NCBI RefSeq assembly: GCF_004342915.1
Contig: NZ_SLWL01000015.1
Span: 1 to 64,000 of the forward strand
DNA length: 64,000 nucleotides
Reading direction: 5' to 3'
DNA from: Camelimonas lactis
Lineage (GTDB): Bacteria > Pseudomonadota > Alphaproteobacteria > Rhizobiales > Beijerinckiaceae
Part shown: positions 17,041 to 26,110 of the stretch, piece after piece
Position numbering within the stretch: position 1 is the stretch's first letter
Layout: each line of letters begins with the position of its first letter
Notes under the pieces: generated by a model
Database searches by the model: none
What the model was told of the DNA's origin: nothing
The model's input: only the letters and a program-made list of their open reading frames with translations
Translations under genes and position numbers: made by a program

Positions 17041-19704
17041 ATGACCGGCCAGCGCCATGCCCGACGTCAGCGCCGCCGCGGACCCCGGGCCATGATCCTG
17101 ACGCCCCTGACCGCGCTGCCTTTCGCTGCGCCGGCCCTGGCGGCGGAGCCCGCCATGACGCCCCTGGCCGATCCCGTGCGGCTGGCGCTGGTGGTGCTGG
17201 TCGCCGGTCTTGTCCTGTGCCTCGCCATTACCGCCTGGTTCCACCGCGCCATGCGCAATCGCTGGCGCGAGCGCATGCGGGCCATGGAGCACGCATTGCG
17301 CCACGCCCGCCTCGCCAACGCCCAGGCGGATGTCTTCATGGCCAGCGAGCCCCAGGCGCTGGTGTCGTGGCCAACCCCTGACGGCGAGCCGATGGTCGAG
17401 AGCGACGGGCAGTTCACCGCCCTCAATACGCCGCCGGGGCGGATCCTCGCGTTCGGCTCATGGCTTGGCCCCGCCGACGCCCAGGCCATGGATCAGGCGC
17501 TGGCGCGGCTGCGGGACACTGGCGCGCCGCTGTCATTGACCCTGCGCGCCGGCGACCGCTTCATTTCGGCCGAAGGCCGCATCGTCGCCGGCGCGCCGTC
17601 GCTCAGGCTGCGCGAGATTACCGGCGAGCGCGACGCCCGCGCCAGGCTCGAGGACCAACTCGCCGCCACCGAAAGCGAACTTGGCGCCGTGCGCGACATG
17701 CTCGATGAAATTCCCCAGCCAGTGTGGGTGCGCGACCGGGACGAGCGTCTGGTCTGGGCGAACGCCGCCTATGTGCGCGCGGTGGAGGCGACCGACGTGG
17801 CGGCGGTGACCCGCGACGCGCTCGAACTGCTCGACCAGACCTCCCGCGCCGAAGCCCGCCGCCAGCGCGCCCAGGGCGCGCCGTGGCAGGCCCGGATTCC
17901 CGCCGTCATCGCCGGCGACCGGCGGATCATGGAAATTGTCGAAACGCCAGGGGTCTCCGGCAGCGCCGGCATCGCCACCGACGTCTCCGAACTGGCGCGC
18001 CTGCGCGATGACTTCGCCCGCCAGACCGAGGCGCACGCCCGCACCCTCGACCAGCTGCCGACCGGCGTGGCGATCTTCGACGCCAGCCGCAAACTGATCT
18101 TCCATAACGCCGCCTACCGCCTGCTGTGGACCCTCGACCAGGACTGGCTGGAAAGCGGACCCAGCGACGGCGACATCCTCGAACGGCTGCGCGTCTGGCG
18201 GCGTCTGCCGGAGGAGGCGGATTTCCGCGAGTGGAAAGCGAGGATTCTCGCCAGCTACACCGCCGTGGAGTCGCACGAGCACTGGTGGCATCTGCCGGAC
18301 GGCCGCACCATCCGCGTGGTGATCAACCCCAACCCCCAGGGCGGCGTCACCTACCTTTATGACGACGTCAGCGAGCGCTTCCAGCTCGAATCCCGTTACA
18401 ACGGCCTGCTCGGCGTGCAGGGGGAAACCCTCGACACCCTGCGCGAGGGCGTGGCGGTGTTCGGCCCGGACGGGCGCCTGCGCCTGTCCAACCCGGCCTT
18501 CGCGTCCTTGTGGCGCATCCCGCGGGAGGTCGTCTCCTCCGAGCCCCACATCGACGAGGTCGTCTCGCGCGCCCGCAGGACCGCCGGCGACGACGCCAGC
18601 TGGATGATGCTGCGCGACGCCGTCGTCGGCCTGGAGGACCGCGCCGGCGGAACCTGCCGCATGGAGGGGCGCGCCGACGCCGACAGCGTCCTGGTGGTGG
18701 ACTGCCGCATCGCCCCCCTGCCCGATGGCTCCACCCTGATCACCTTCACCAACGTCAGCGATTCGGTGCGTATGGAGCGCGCCCTGACCGAGCGCAACGA
18801 GGCGCTGCTGAAAGCCTCGCAGCTGCGCGATGATTTCGTGCACCACGTCTCATATGAACTGCGCTCGCCGCTGACCAACATCATCGGCTTCGTCGAGATG
18901 CTGGGCAACGGCATGATCGGACCGCTCAATGACCGCCAGCGCGAGTACGCCGACCACATCCTGCGCTCGTCGACGGCGCTCAACGCCATCATCGACGACA
19001 TTCTCGATCTCGCCACCATCGACAATGGCGAACTGGAGCTGACGCGCGAGCCGGTTGACGTGCGCGCCACCATCGCCGCCGCTACGCGCGGCGTCGAGGA
19101 CCGGCTCGCGGAAGCGGCCATCACCCTGCACGTCGAGGCGCCGTCGGCGACGCCCGGCTTCGTCGCCGACGGCAAACGCCTGCGCCAGGTGCTGTTCAAC
19201 CTGCTCTCCAACGCCATCAGCTTCTCGGACCGCAACCGCAATATCTGGCTGAAGGTGCGCGAGGACGGCGACGCCATCCGCTTTGACGTCATGGATGAAG
19301 GCCACGGCATCCCGGCGGAAGTCCTCGACAAGGTGTTCGAGCGCTTTGAAAGTCACGCCCCGGACGCCCGCCGGCGCGGCGTCGGCCTCGGCCTCTCCAT
19401 GGTGCGCGCCTTTGTGGAGCTGCATGGCGGCCGCGTGGAGATCAGCTCCAGGCCAGGCGTCGGCACCCAGGTGAGCTGCTTCTTCCCCGCCCGCGCGCCA
19501 GAAAGCCAGGGGGCCGCAAGCCAGGGGCCCGCAAGCCAGGGCCCAGCGAACCAGGCGCCGGCCGGCCAGGCGCCGGCAAGCGCGCGACCGGCGCTGGAAA
19601 CGCCGCACGGCGCACGTCCTTCCGCGCCGGCGCCGGCGGGCGATGCGCCGCCTGCCCCTGCCCCTGCGACGGGCGAAACACTGGCGAAGCTGTCACCCGA
19701 TTGA
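17041..19704 (+). CDS. divL: DivL-type PAS kinase with tyrosine in place of the phospho-histidine
   Basis: 887 residues. One transmembrane helix (about 45-67), then three or more PAS domains (starting near 225, 335 and 464), a DHp-like domain and a HATPase domain. The H-box reads HHVSYELRSPL, with Y605 at the position where histidine kinases carry the phosphorylated histidine; this is the hallmark of DivL, which in Caulobacter controls CckA and CtrA and so the cell cycle. The ATPase boxes are intact: N-box NLLSNAISF (about 720), DEGHG (752), GVGLGLSM (780). A tail of pentapeptide repeats (822-846, SQGPA type) and Pro/Ala-rich residues ends the protein. ATG 17041 follows AGGAG. The position beside tsaE matches other alphaproteobacteria. 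Confidence 0.9.
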   Translation: MTGQRHARRQRRRGPRAMILTPLTALPFAAPALAAEPAMTPLADPVRLALVVLVAGLVLCLAITAWFHRAMRNRWRERMRAMEHALRHARLANAQADVFMASEPQALVSWPTPDGEPMVESDGQFTALNTPPGRILAFGSWLGPADAQAMDQALARLRDTGAPLSLTLRAGDRFISAEGRIVAGAPSLRLREITGERDARARLEDQLAATESELGAVRDMLDEIPQPVWVRDRDERLVWANAAYVRAVEATDVAAVTRDALELLDQTSRAEARRQRAQGAPWQARIPAVIAGDRRIMEIVETPGVSGSAGIATDVSELARLRDDFARQTEAHARTLDQLPTGVAIFDASRKLIFHNAAYRLLWTLDQDWLESGPSDGDILERLRVWRRLPEEADFREWKARILASYTAVESHEHWWHLPDGRTIRVVINPNPQGGVTYLYDDVSERFQLESRYNGLLGVQGETLDTLREGVAVFGPDGRLRLSNPAFASLWRIPREVVSSEPHIDEVVSRARRTAGDDASWMMLRDAVVGLEDRAGGTCRMEGRADADSVLVVDCRIAPLPDGSTLITFTNVSDSVRMERALTERNEALLKASQLRDDFVHHVSYELRSPLTNIIGFVEMLGNGMIGPLNDRQREYADHILRSSTALNAIIDDILDLATIDNGELELTREPVDVRATIAAATRGVEDRLAEAAITLHVEAPSATPGFVADGKRLRQVLFNLLSNAISFSDRNRNIWLKVREDGDAIRFDVMDEGHGIPAEVLDKVFERFESHAPDARRRGVGLGLSMVRAFVELHGGRVEISSRPGVGTQVSCFFPARAPESQGAASQGPASQGPANQAPAGQAPASARPALETPHGARPSAPAPAGDAPPAPAPATGETLAKLSPD

Positions 19705-19842
19705 TAAGACATGACAAACCGTCGCCGCGCCTGCCAGTCCTGTCCGCCATCATCCGGCGCGCCGGGCGGGTGGGCGTTCACCGTCGGGAAGGAACTGGAA
19801 ACCTTCGCGGCGCTATCCTGTCCAGGACAGACTGACTGACAT

Positions 19843-21609
19843 GTGACAGGCCGCGGCGCTCCGGCACAGGGACGGGGCCAGCCGCCAGCCTCTCAGGAAA
19901 CCGGATTGACCGTGTCGCTGACCTCCGCGCCAACCCATGCGTCCCCGGACGCCGCCGCCGCCCGGGATCTGCCCGTGACCACGGCCCCCGTAACGCCCTT
20001 GCAGACGGTAATCCATTCCGCCCGGCCCGGCGCGCGCGCCAACCGGCGCGCCCACGCCGCCGACGCGGGACGCCATGGCGCCCAGGGGCCCTACGTCATC
20101 ACCTGGACGGTGGACCTGCCCGACGAGGCGGCGACCCGGCATCTGGCGCTGATCCTGTCCGAAACCCTGAAGCCGGGCGACATGATCACCCTGTCCGGCG
20201 ATCTGGGCGCCGGCAAATCCACCCTGGCGCGCGCCCTGCTGCGCATTCTCGCCAACGACCCGGAGCTGGAGGCGCCCAGTCCCACCTTCACCCTGATCCA
20301 GGAATATGAGACGCCATTCGGCGAGGTGGCCCACGCCGACCTGTACCGCCTCTCCGGCGCCGATGACCTGATCGAGCTGGGCTGGGAGGAAATCACCCGC
20401 CATGCCCTGACCCTGGTCGAGTGGCCCGACCGCGCGGGCGAGATGCTGTCGCCCGACCGGCTGGACGTGCTGTTGCAGATGGACCCGGCCGGCGCCGAGG
20501 GCAGCCGCGTCGCCGTGCTCACCGGCCATGGCAAATGGGCCGGCCGTCTCGCCATGACCCGGGCCATCCGCACCGTGTTCCAGAAGGCCGGCTGGGACAA
20601 GGCGCGTCGCACCTTCCTGCAGGGCGACGCCTCCAGCCGCTCCTACGAACGCCTGATCCGTCCCAACGGGCAGACCGCCGTGCTGATGGTGTCGCCGCGC
20701 CAGCCGGACGGCCCGCCGATCCGCCGCGGCAAGCCCTACAGCGCCATCGCCCATCTGGCCGAGTCGGTGCACGCCTTCGTCGCCATCGCCAACGGCCTGC
20801 GCTCCCTGTCAATCAGCGCCCCCGCCATCCTTGGGCGTGACCTCGACGCCGGCGTGCTGCTGGTGGAGGATCTCGGCGCCCAGGGCGTGGTCAATGAAAA
20901 CGGCCCGATCCCATCGCGCTATGAGGAGGCGGTGCGCCTGCTTGCCCGCATGCACGCCGTGCAGCTGCCGCACACCTTGCCGGTGAGCGACGGCGTTGAC
21001 CACGTGATCCCGCCCTATGACATGGAAGCGCTGCAGATCGAGGTCGACCTGCTGCTCGACTGGTATGTGCCGGCGACGGTGCGGACCCTGCCGGCGCTGG
21101 CCCGCTCGCAGTTCACCGGCGCCTGGGTCGACGTGCTGCGGCCGGTGATCGCCGGCCCGCAGACCTGGACCTTGCGCGACTACCATTCGCCCAACCTGCT
21201 GTGGCTGCCGGAGCGCCAGGGCCTGCAACGCATCGGCGTCATCGACTTCCAGGACGCGGTGCTCGGCCATCCAGCCTATGACGTGATGTCGTTGCTGCAG
21301 GACGCGCGGGTCACCGTGCCGCCCGCGCTGGAGCTGCAATTGCTGCGCGCCTACGCCAGCGCCCGCGCCAGTGACGCCGACTTCGACATGGCGGATTTCG
21401 CCGCCGCATACGCCGTGCTGGGCGCCCAGCGCGCCACCAAGCTGCTGGGCATTTTCATGCGCCTCGACCGGCGCGACGGCAAGCCGCAGTATCTGGCGCA
21501 CCTGCCGCGCATCAAGCGCTATCTGCTGCGCAATCTGGCGCATCCGGCGCTGGCGCCGGTGAAGAAATGGTACGAAACCTATCTGATCCACGTGGTCGAG
21601 GGGGATTAG
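19843..21609 (+). CDS. Fusion of TsaE tRNA t6A ATPase and AmgK-like sugar kinase
   Basis: 588 residues from GTG 19843; TTG 19906 and GTG 19912, behind AGGAAA, are equally possible. A disordered N terminus of about 85 residues precedes TsaE: Walker A GDLGAGKS (119-126), SPTFTLIQEY and HADLYRLSG. TsaE is the ATPase of the TsaB-TsaD-TsaE complex that makes N6-threonylcarbamoyl-A37 in tRNAs. The second half is a phosphotransferase of the APH/choline-kinase fold: catalytic LRDYHSPNLL (D446) and metal VIDFQDA (D468). It matches AmgK, the anomeric kinase for N-acetylmuramate and N-acetylglucosamine in peptidoglycan recycling. The next gene is murU, the following step of that pathway, which supports the assignment. 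Confidence 0.88.
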   Translation: MTGRGAPAQGRGQPPASQETGLTVSLTSAPTHASPDAAAARDLPVTTAPVTPLQTVIHSARPGARANRRAHAADAGRHGAQGPYVITWTVDLPDEAATRHLALILSETLKPGDMITLSGDLGAGKSTLARALLRILANDPELEAPSPTFTLIQEYETPFGEVAHADLYRLSGADDLIELGWEEITRHALTLVEWPDRAGEMLSPDRLDVLLQMDPAGAEGSRVAVLTGHGKWAGRLAMTRAIRTVFQKAGWDKARRTFLQGDASSRSYERLIRPNGQTAVLMVSPRQPDGPPIRRGKPYSAIAHLAESVHAFVAIANGLRSLSISAPAILGRDLDAGVLLVEDLGAQGVVNENGPIPSRYEEAVRLLARMHAVQLPHTLPVSDGVDHVIPPYDMEALQIEVDLLLDWYVPATVRTLPALARSQFTGAWVDVLRPVIAGPQTWTLRDYHSPNLLWLPERQGLQRIGVIDFQDAVLGHPAYDVMSLLQDARVTVPPALELQLLRAYASARASDADFDMADFAAAYAVLGAQRATKLLGIFMRLDRRDGKPQYLAHLPRIKRYLLRNLAHPALAPVKKWYETYLIHVVEGD

Positions 21610-21864
21610 TCCCCCCTGCCAACGATTGATGGCTTTCCCGCCCGTTCCGGAATGCGCGGTCGCGCGGCCGGACATCCGGTCGGGCCAACGTCGCACGGGG
21701 ATCGCGCCTTCACCAAACTGACGCATCTTCCTGACAGGCAGATGACCCGCTCCAGAAAACCGGATCACGGAGCCGGCCAGCGCGTTTGAAAACGGCAGAC
21801 CCGTTTGCGAAGCTTGCGCCCAGGCCCGCCGCGACGCCATCCCGCATACAAGACAGACCCCGAC

Positions 21865-22653
21865 ATGACCGAAGCGCCATCCTCCACCCCCCATCTGACC
21901 GCTGGACCTGGCGCGACCGCCCCAACGCCAACGGCCCGGATCACCCACGCCATGGTGCTGGCCGCCGGGCTCGGCAAACGCATGCGACCGATCACCACCA
22001 CCACGCCCAAGCCGCTGGTCAGCGTTGGCGGCGCGGCCATGATCGACCGTCTGCTCGATCGCCTCGCCGACGCCGGCGTCACCGACGCGGTGGTCAACGT
22101 GCACTACCTGGCGGACCTGATCGAAACCCATCTGGCCCGCCGCAAGGGCGGTCCGCGCATCGCCATCTCGGATGAGCGCGGCAAGCTGCTGGAAACCGGC
22201 GGCGGCGTGGTGAAAGCCCTGCCGTTGCTCGGCGACGCCCCGTTCCTGCTTGGAAATTCCGACAGCATGTGGATCGAGGGACCGGTTTCCAATATCCGCC
22301 GCCTGACGGAATTCTGGGACCCACGGCGCATGGACGTCCTGCTGCTGCTCGCCGCCTCCGCCTCCAGCACCGGCTATGAGGGCCAGGGCGATTTCGCCAT
22401 GGACGCCACGGGACGGCTGCGCCGGCGCCGGGAGCGTGAGGTGACGCCATTCGTCTATGCTGGCGTCGCCATTTTCAAGCCGGAGCTGTTCGCGGACGCG
22501 CCCGACGGCGCCTTTTCCCTGAACCGGCAATTCGACATGGCGCTCGCCAAAGACCGGCTGTATGGGCTGCGCCTTGACGGCCACTGGCTGCACGTGGGCA
22601 CCCCGGAGGGCCTGCGGGAGGCCGAAGAGGTCATCGCCCGCAGCCACCGGTAG
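21865..22653 (+). CDS. murU: N-acetylmuramate-1-phosphate uridylyltransferase (MurU-type nucleotidyltransferase)
   Basis: 262 residues. It is a sugar-1-phosphate nucleotidyltransferase with the signature AMVLAAGLGKRMRPIT and PKPLVSVGG, and the metal aspartate in LLGNSDSMW. In the AmgK-MurU salvage route MurU turns MurNAc-1-phosphate and UTP into UDP-MurNAc, bypassing early MurA/MurB synthesis and giving tolerance to fosfomycin in pseudomonads. The assignment rests on family plus the adjacent AmgK domain. The start at 21865 is likely (MTEAP); a later ATG at 21952 would remove a Pro/Thr-rich leader of 29 residues. It lies 255 bp downstream of the fusion gene. Confidence 0.85.
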   Translation: MTEAPSSTPHLTAGPGATAPTPTARITHAMVLAAGLGKRMRPITTTTPKPLVSVGGAAMIDRLLDRLADAGVTDAVVNVHYLADLIETHLARRKGGPRIAISDERGKLLETGGGVVKALPLLGDAPFLLGNSDSMWIEGPVSNIRRLTEFWDPRRMDVLLLLAASASSTGYEGQGDFAMDATGRLRRRREREVTPFVYAGVAIFKPELFADAPDGAFSLNRQFDMALAKDRLYGLRLDGHWLHVGTPEGLREAEEVIARSHR

Positions 22654-22720
22654 CGGACAAGGCTTGACCCGGCCCCGGTGAGTCAGGCTGAGTGGGCTGT
22701 GGTCTGATACGGAGAGCGAC

Positions 22721-25700
22721 GTGCAAAAAGCCGCCCCTGGCGATCTGTTCACCCGGGTCGCGCAGCCGCGTGTTTGCAGCATCGCGCCTGGCGCGCCATT
22801 TTTGACCACGCTGGCCGACAGCCTGCTGGACGGGACGCTGATCCCCGGCTTCAGGCCCCGCGCCGAACCGCTCGGCCTCGCCACCGCGACCATCTTCCTG
22901 CCAACCCGCCGCGCCGCCCGCGCCCTGCAGGACATTCTGCTGCGCCGCTCCGGCCTTGGCGCGCTGCTGCTGCCGCGCATCACCCCGCTGGGCGACGTGG
23001 ACGACGACTTCGATCTCGCCAGCGAGCCCGACGATGCCGATCGCCCCGGCGTGGAAAATGCGACCGGCTTCGCAACAGCGGTTTCAGACGGGGCGCTGGC
23101 CCCGCCGATCCCGGCCATCGAGCGCCGGCTGATTCTCACCCGCCTGGTGCTCGGCTGGGCCCGGCAGGTGGACCGCGCCCTGCTGCGTCTCCCGGAAAAC
23201 GAACCGCTGCTGGCGCCCGCCTCGCCGGCTGACGCGCTGGCGCTGGCTGGTGATCTGGAAAAGCTGATGGACCAGCTGACCACCCAGGGGGTGGACTGGG
23301 ACGCCCTCGCCGCCGTGGTCGCGGCCCGCCACAGCGCCTGGTTCGGCATCACCCTGGAGTTCCTGCGCATTGTGCGCGACGCCTGGCCGGCGATCCTGAC
23401 CGAACGCGGCGCCAGCGATCCGACCCTGCGGCGCCACGCCATGCTGCTGGCGGAGGCCGACCGGCTGATCCGCCAGCCGCCTCAGGGGCCGATGATCGTC
23501 GCCGGCTCCACCGGTTCGGCCCCCGCCACCGCCCGCCTGATCGCCGCCATCAGCCGCCTGCCGCGCGGCGTCGCGGTGCTGCCGGGGCTTGATCTGGATC
23601 TCGATGACGCCAGCTTCGCCCTGGTCGCCGGCGATGGCCCGCCTGGCGGAAACAGCGACGGACGCGGCGATGAAACTGCCTTCAGCCATCCCCAGGCGAT
23701 GATGGCGCGGCTGCTGAAGGTGATCGGCGTCAGCCGCCATGAGGTGACAAGCCTGGGCGCGCCGCCGCCAGGGGCCGTGGCGCGGCGGCGCCTGCTCAGC
23801 GAGGCGTTGCGGCCGGCCAGCACCACCGAACTGTGGGCGGAGCCGGGGCGCCGCCCGGATGCGGCGAGCGTCGCGGCGGCGCTCGACGGCGTGGCGCTGG
23901 TTGAAGCCGCCGACGAGCGCGAGGAGGCGCTGGCCGCCGCCATCGCCATTCGCGAGATGCTGGAGCAGCCTGAGGCGACGGTGGCGCTGGTAACCCCGGA
24001 TCGCGACCTGGCCGAGCGCGTCTGCGCCGATCTGAAGCGCTGGGGCGTCGAGGCCGACGATTCCGCCGGCAGCCCGCTGGCGCGCACCGGCGCCGGACGC
24101 CTCGCCCGCCTCGCGGCGGAAGCCGCCGCCAGCAATTGCGCGCCGCGCCAGCTGGTCGCCCTGCTGGCCCATCCGCTCGTCACCCTTGGCTGGCCGCGCG
24201 CGGTGGCCCGCCGCGTCGCCGCTGCCCTGGAAATCGGCCTGCTGCGTGGTCCCGAACCGCCGGCCGGCCTCCACGGGCTGCGCGCCATCCTTGATGCGCG
24301 CCGCCAGGAAGCCGGCGGCCCGTTCGCCGCGCGCCCGCTGAAACGCCTGCGCGACGGGGACTGGGCCCGCATCGCCATGGCCATTGACCGGCTGGAGCAC
24401 GCCCTGGCCCCGCTTCGGGAGGCGGCGGCCAGCGGCGACCTCGTCGCCATGCTGCGCGCCCACCGGGAAACATTGCTGCGTCTCGCGGCGCAGGGGGGCA
24501 ATGGGCAGGAAACCGGCGCAGAGCCAACCGACGTGAAGCAAACCGACGCACGGGAACCTGACGCACGGGAACCCGAAGAGCAGCAAACCGGGGAGCCGCA
24601 AGCTGCCGCGGCCGCAATCCCGGCGGCCCTTCAGGAAAGCGCCGATGGCGCCGCGCTGCTGCAACTGTTCGATGACGTGGCGCTGGCGCAGGGTTGTGAA
24701 CTGCCGGGACGGCTGGAGGACTACCCGGCGCTGTTCGCCGGCCTCGCCAATGGCCGCATGGTGCGTAGCGAGGGCGATGGCCGTGGTCGCGGCGCCCACC
24801 GCCGCGTACGCATCTTCGGCCTGCTGGAAGCCCGCCTGATCGAGTCCGACCGGGTGGTGCTGGGCGGCCTGGATGAAGCCGTGTGGCCGCCGGCGGCGCG
24901 CACCGACGCGTTTCTCAACCGGCCCATGGCGACGGCGCTGGGCATGCAGCCGCCGGAGCGGCGCATTGGCCAGACCGCTCACGATTTCGTTTCGGCCATG
25001 GGAACCCGCGACGTGGTCATCACCCGCGCCGCCAAGCGCGGCGGCGCCCCCACGGTGCCGTCGCGCTTTTTGCAGCGCATCAGGGCGTTGACCACCACCC
25101 CCGGCGCGCCAGCGGACAACAACGTCGGGGGCAGTAACGCCTGGATGCAGGCGGTGGCGCGCGGCCAGCGCTTTCTTGACCTGGTCGCCCGCCTTGAGGC
25201 GCCGCCGCGTGTCGCGCCGCTGCGCCGTCCGGCCCCGGTTCCGCCGGTGGAGCTGGTTCCCCGCTCGCTGTCGGTCACCGAGGTGGAAACCCTGGTGCGC
25301 GATCCTTACGCCATCTACGCCCGTCACGTGCTCGGCCTCGATCCGCTCGACGAACTGGCGACGCCGCCCGGCGCCTCCGATCGCGGTTCGATCATCCACG
25401 AGGCGGTCGGCAAATTCGCCGAGGCCTGGCCGACGCAGCTGCCGGCGGATCCCCTGGCCGAACTGATGGCCCTGGGCGAGGACGCGTTTCGCGATCTGGA
25501 AGCCTATCCTGACGTGCGGGCGCAATGGTGGCCGCGCTTCACCCGCATCGCCCAGGGCCATGTGCGCTGGGAGCGCCAGCGCCGTCCGGGGCTGGACCGC
25601 GTGCTGGCCGAGGTGAGCGGCCGGCTGGACATCCCGCTCGGCAACGGCGACAGCTTCACCCTGCGCGGCCGCGCCGACCGCATCGAGATCGGCCGCGACG

Positions 25701-26110
25701 GCGTCATGACCATCGTCGACTTCAAGACCGGACAGGCGCCCACCGCCAGGGAAGTGTTCGCCGGCTTCGCGCCGCAGCTCACCCTGGAGGCGCACATGCT
25801 ACGCCAGGGGGCTTTCCCGGAAGCGCCCGCCGGAGCCTGGCCGGTCAATCTGACCTATGTGCAGATGAGCGGCGGCGAGCCGCCCGTGACGGAAAAGCCG
25901 GTGAAACCAGGCAAGGACGAAACCCGCAGCGTTGACGACATCATCCGCGCCCACGCGGAGGGTTTCGTGAAGCTTATCAGCCGCTACCGCGCCGGCGGCG
26001 CGGCCTGGCCGGCCCGGCCTTACGCCAAATACGCCAAGCGTTACAACGATTACGACCATTTGGCCCGCGTGCGCGAATGGGCCCGGGCCGGCGGAGAGGA
26101 TGCGGAATGA
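22721..26110 (+). CDS. addB: Double-strand break repair protein AddB
   Basis: 1129 residues, starting at GTG 22721. AddB is the second subunit of the AddAB helicase-nuclease that resects broken ends for RecA loading. The N-terminal half is a UvrD-like scaffold; the C-terminal third has a PD-(D/E)XK nuclease with H893 in GSIIHEA, and D1000 and K1002 in VDFKTGQ. No cysteine cluster for the iron-sulfur pin of Firmicute AddB was seen around the nuclease. An acidic, Gln/Thr-rich low-complexity insert at about residues 593-630 includes a direct repeat (DAREP twice). The stop overlaps the addA start as ATGA (26107-26110), so the two are translationally coupled. Confidence 0.93.
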   Translation: MQKAAPGDLFTRVAQPRVCSIAPGAPFLTTLADSLLDGTLIPGFRPRAEPLGLATATIFLPTRRAARALQDILLRRSGLGALLLPRITPLGDVDDDFDLASEPDDADRPGVENATGFATAVSDGALAPPIPAIERRLILTRLVLGWARQVDRALLRLPENEPLLAPASPADALALAGDLEKLMDQLTTQGVDWDALAAVVAARHSAWFGITLEFLRIVRDAWPAILTERGASDPTLRRHAMLLAEADRLIRQPPQGPMIVAGSTGSAPATARLIAAISRLPRGVAVLPGLDLDLDDASFALVAGDGPPGGNSDGRGDETAFSHPQAMMARLLKVIGVSRHEVTSLGAPPPGAVARRRLLSEALRPASTTELWAEPGRRPDAASVAAALDGVALVEAADEREEALAAAIAIREMLEQPEATVALVTPDRDLAERVCADLKRWGVEADDSAGSPLARTGAGRLARLAAEAAASNCAPRQLVALLAHPLVTLGWPRAVARRVAAALEIGLLRGPEPPAGLHGLRAILDARRQEAGGPFAARPLKRLRDGDWARIAMAIDRLEHALAPLREAAASGDLVAMLRAHRETLLRLAAQGGNGQETGAEPTDVKQTDAREPDAREPEEQQTGEPQAAAAAIPAALQESADGAALLQLFDDVALAQGCELPGRLEDYPALFAGLANGRMVRSEGDGRGRGAHRRVRIFGLLEARLIESDRVVLGGLDEAVWPPAARTDAFLNRPMATALGMQPPERRIGQTAHDFVSAMGTRDVVITRAAKRGGAPTVPSRFLQRIRALTTTPGAPADNNVGGSNAWMQAVARGQRFLDLVARLEAPPRVAPLRRPAPVPPVELVPRSLSVTEVETLVRDPYAIYARHVLGLDPLDELATPPGASDRGSIIHEAVGKFAEAWPTQLPADPLAELMALGEDAFRDLEAYPDVRAQWWPRFTRIAQGHVRWERQRRPGLDRVLAEVSGRLDIPLGNGDSFTLRGRADRIEIGRDGVMTIVDFKTGQAPTAREVFAGFAPQLTLEAHMLRQGAFPEAPAGAWPVNLTYVQMSGGEPPVTEKPVKPGKDETRSVDDIIRAHAEGFVKLISRYRAGGAAWPARPYAKYAKRYNDYDHLARVREWARAGGEDAE

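Noticed and set aside
20809-25795. 877- and 903-codon minus-strand open frames
   Set aside because: Antisense to tsaE-amgK, murU and addB, whose sense-strand motifs are complete.
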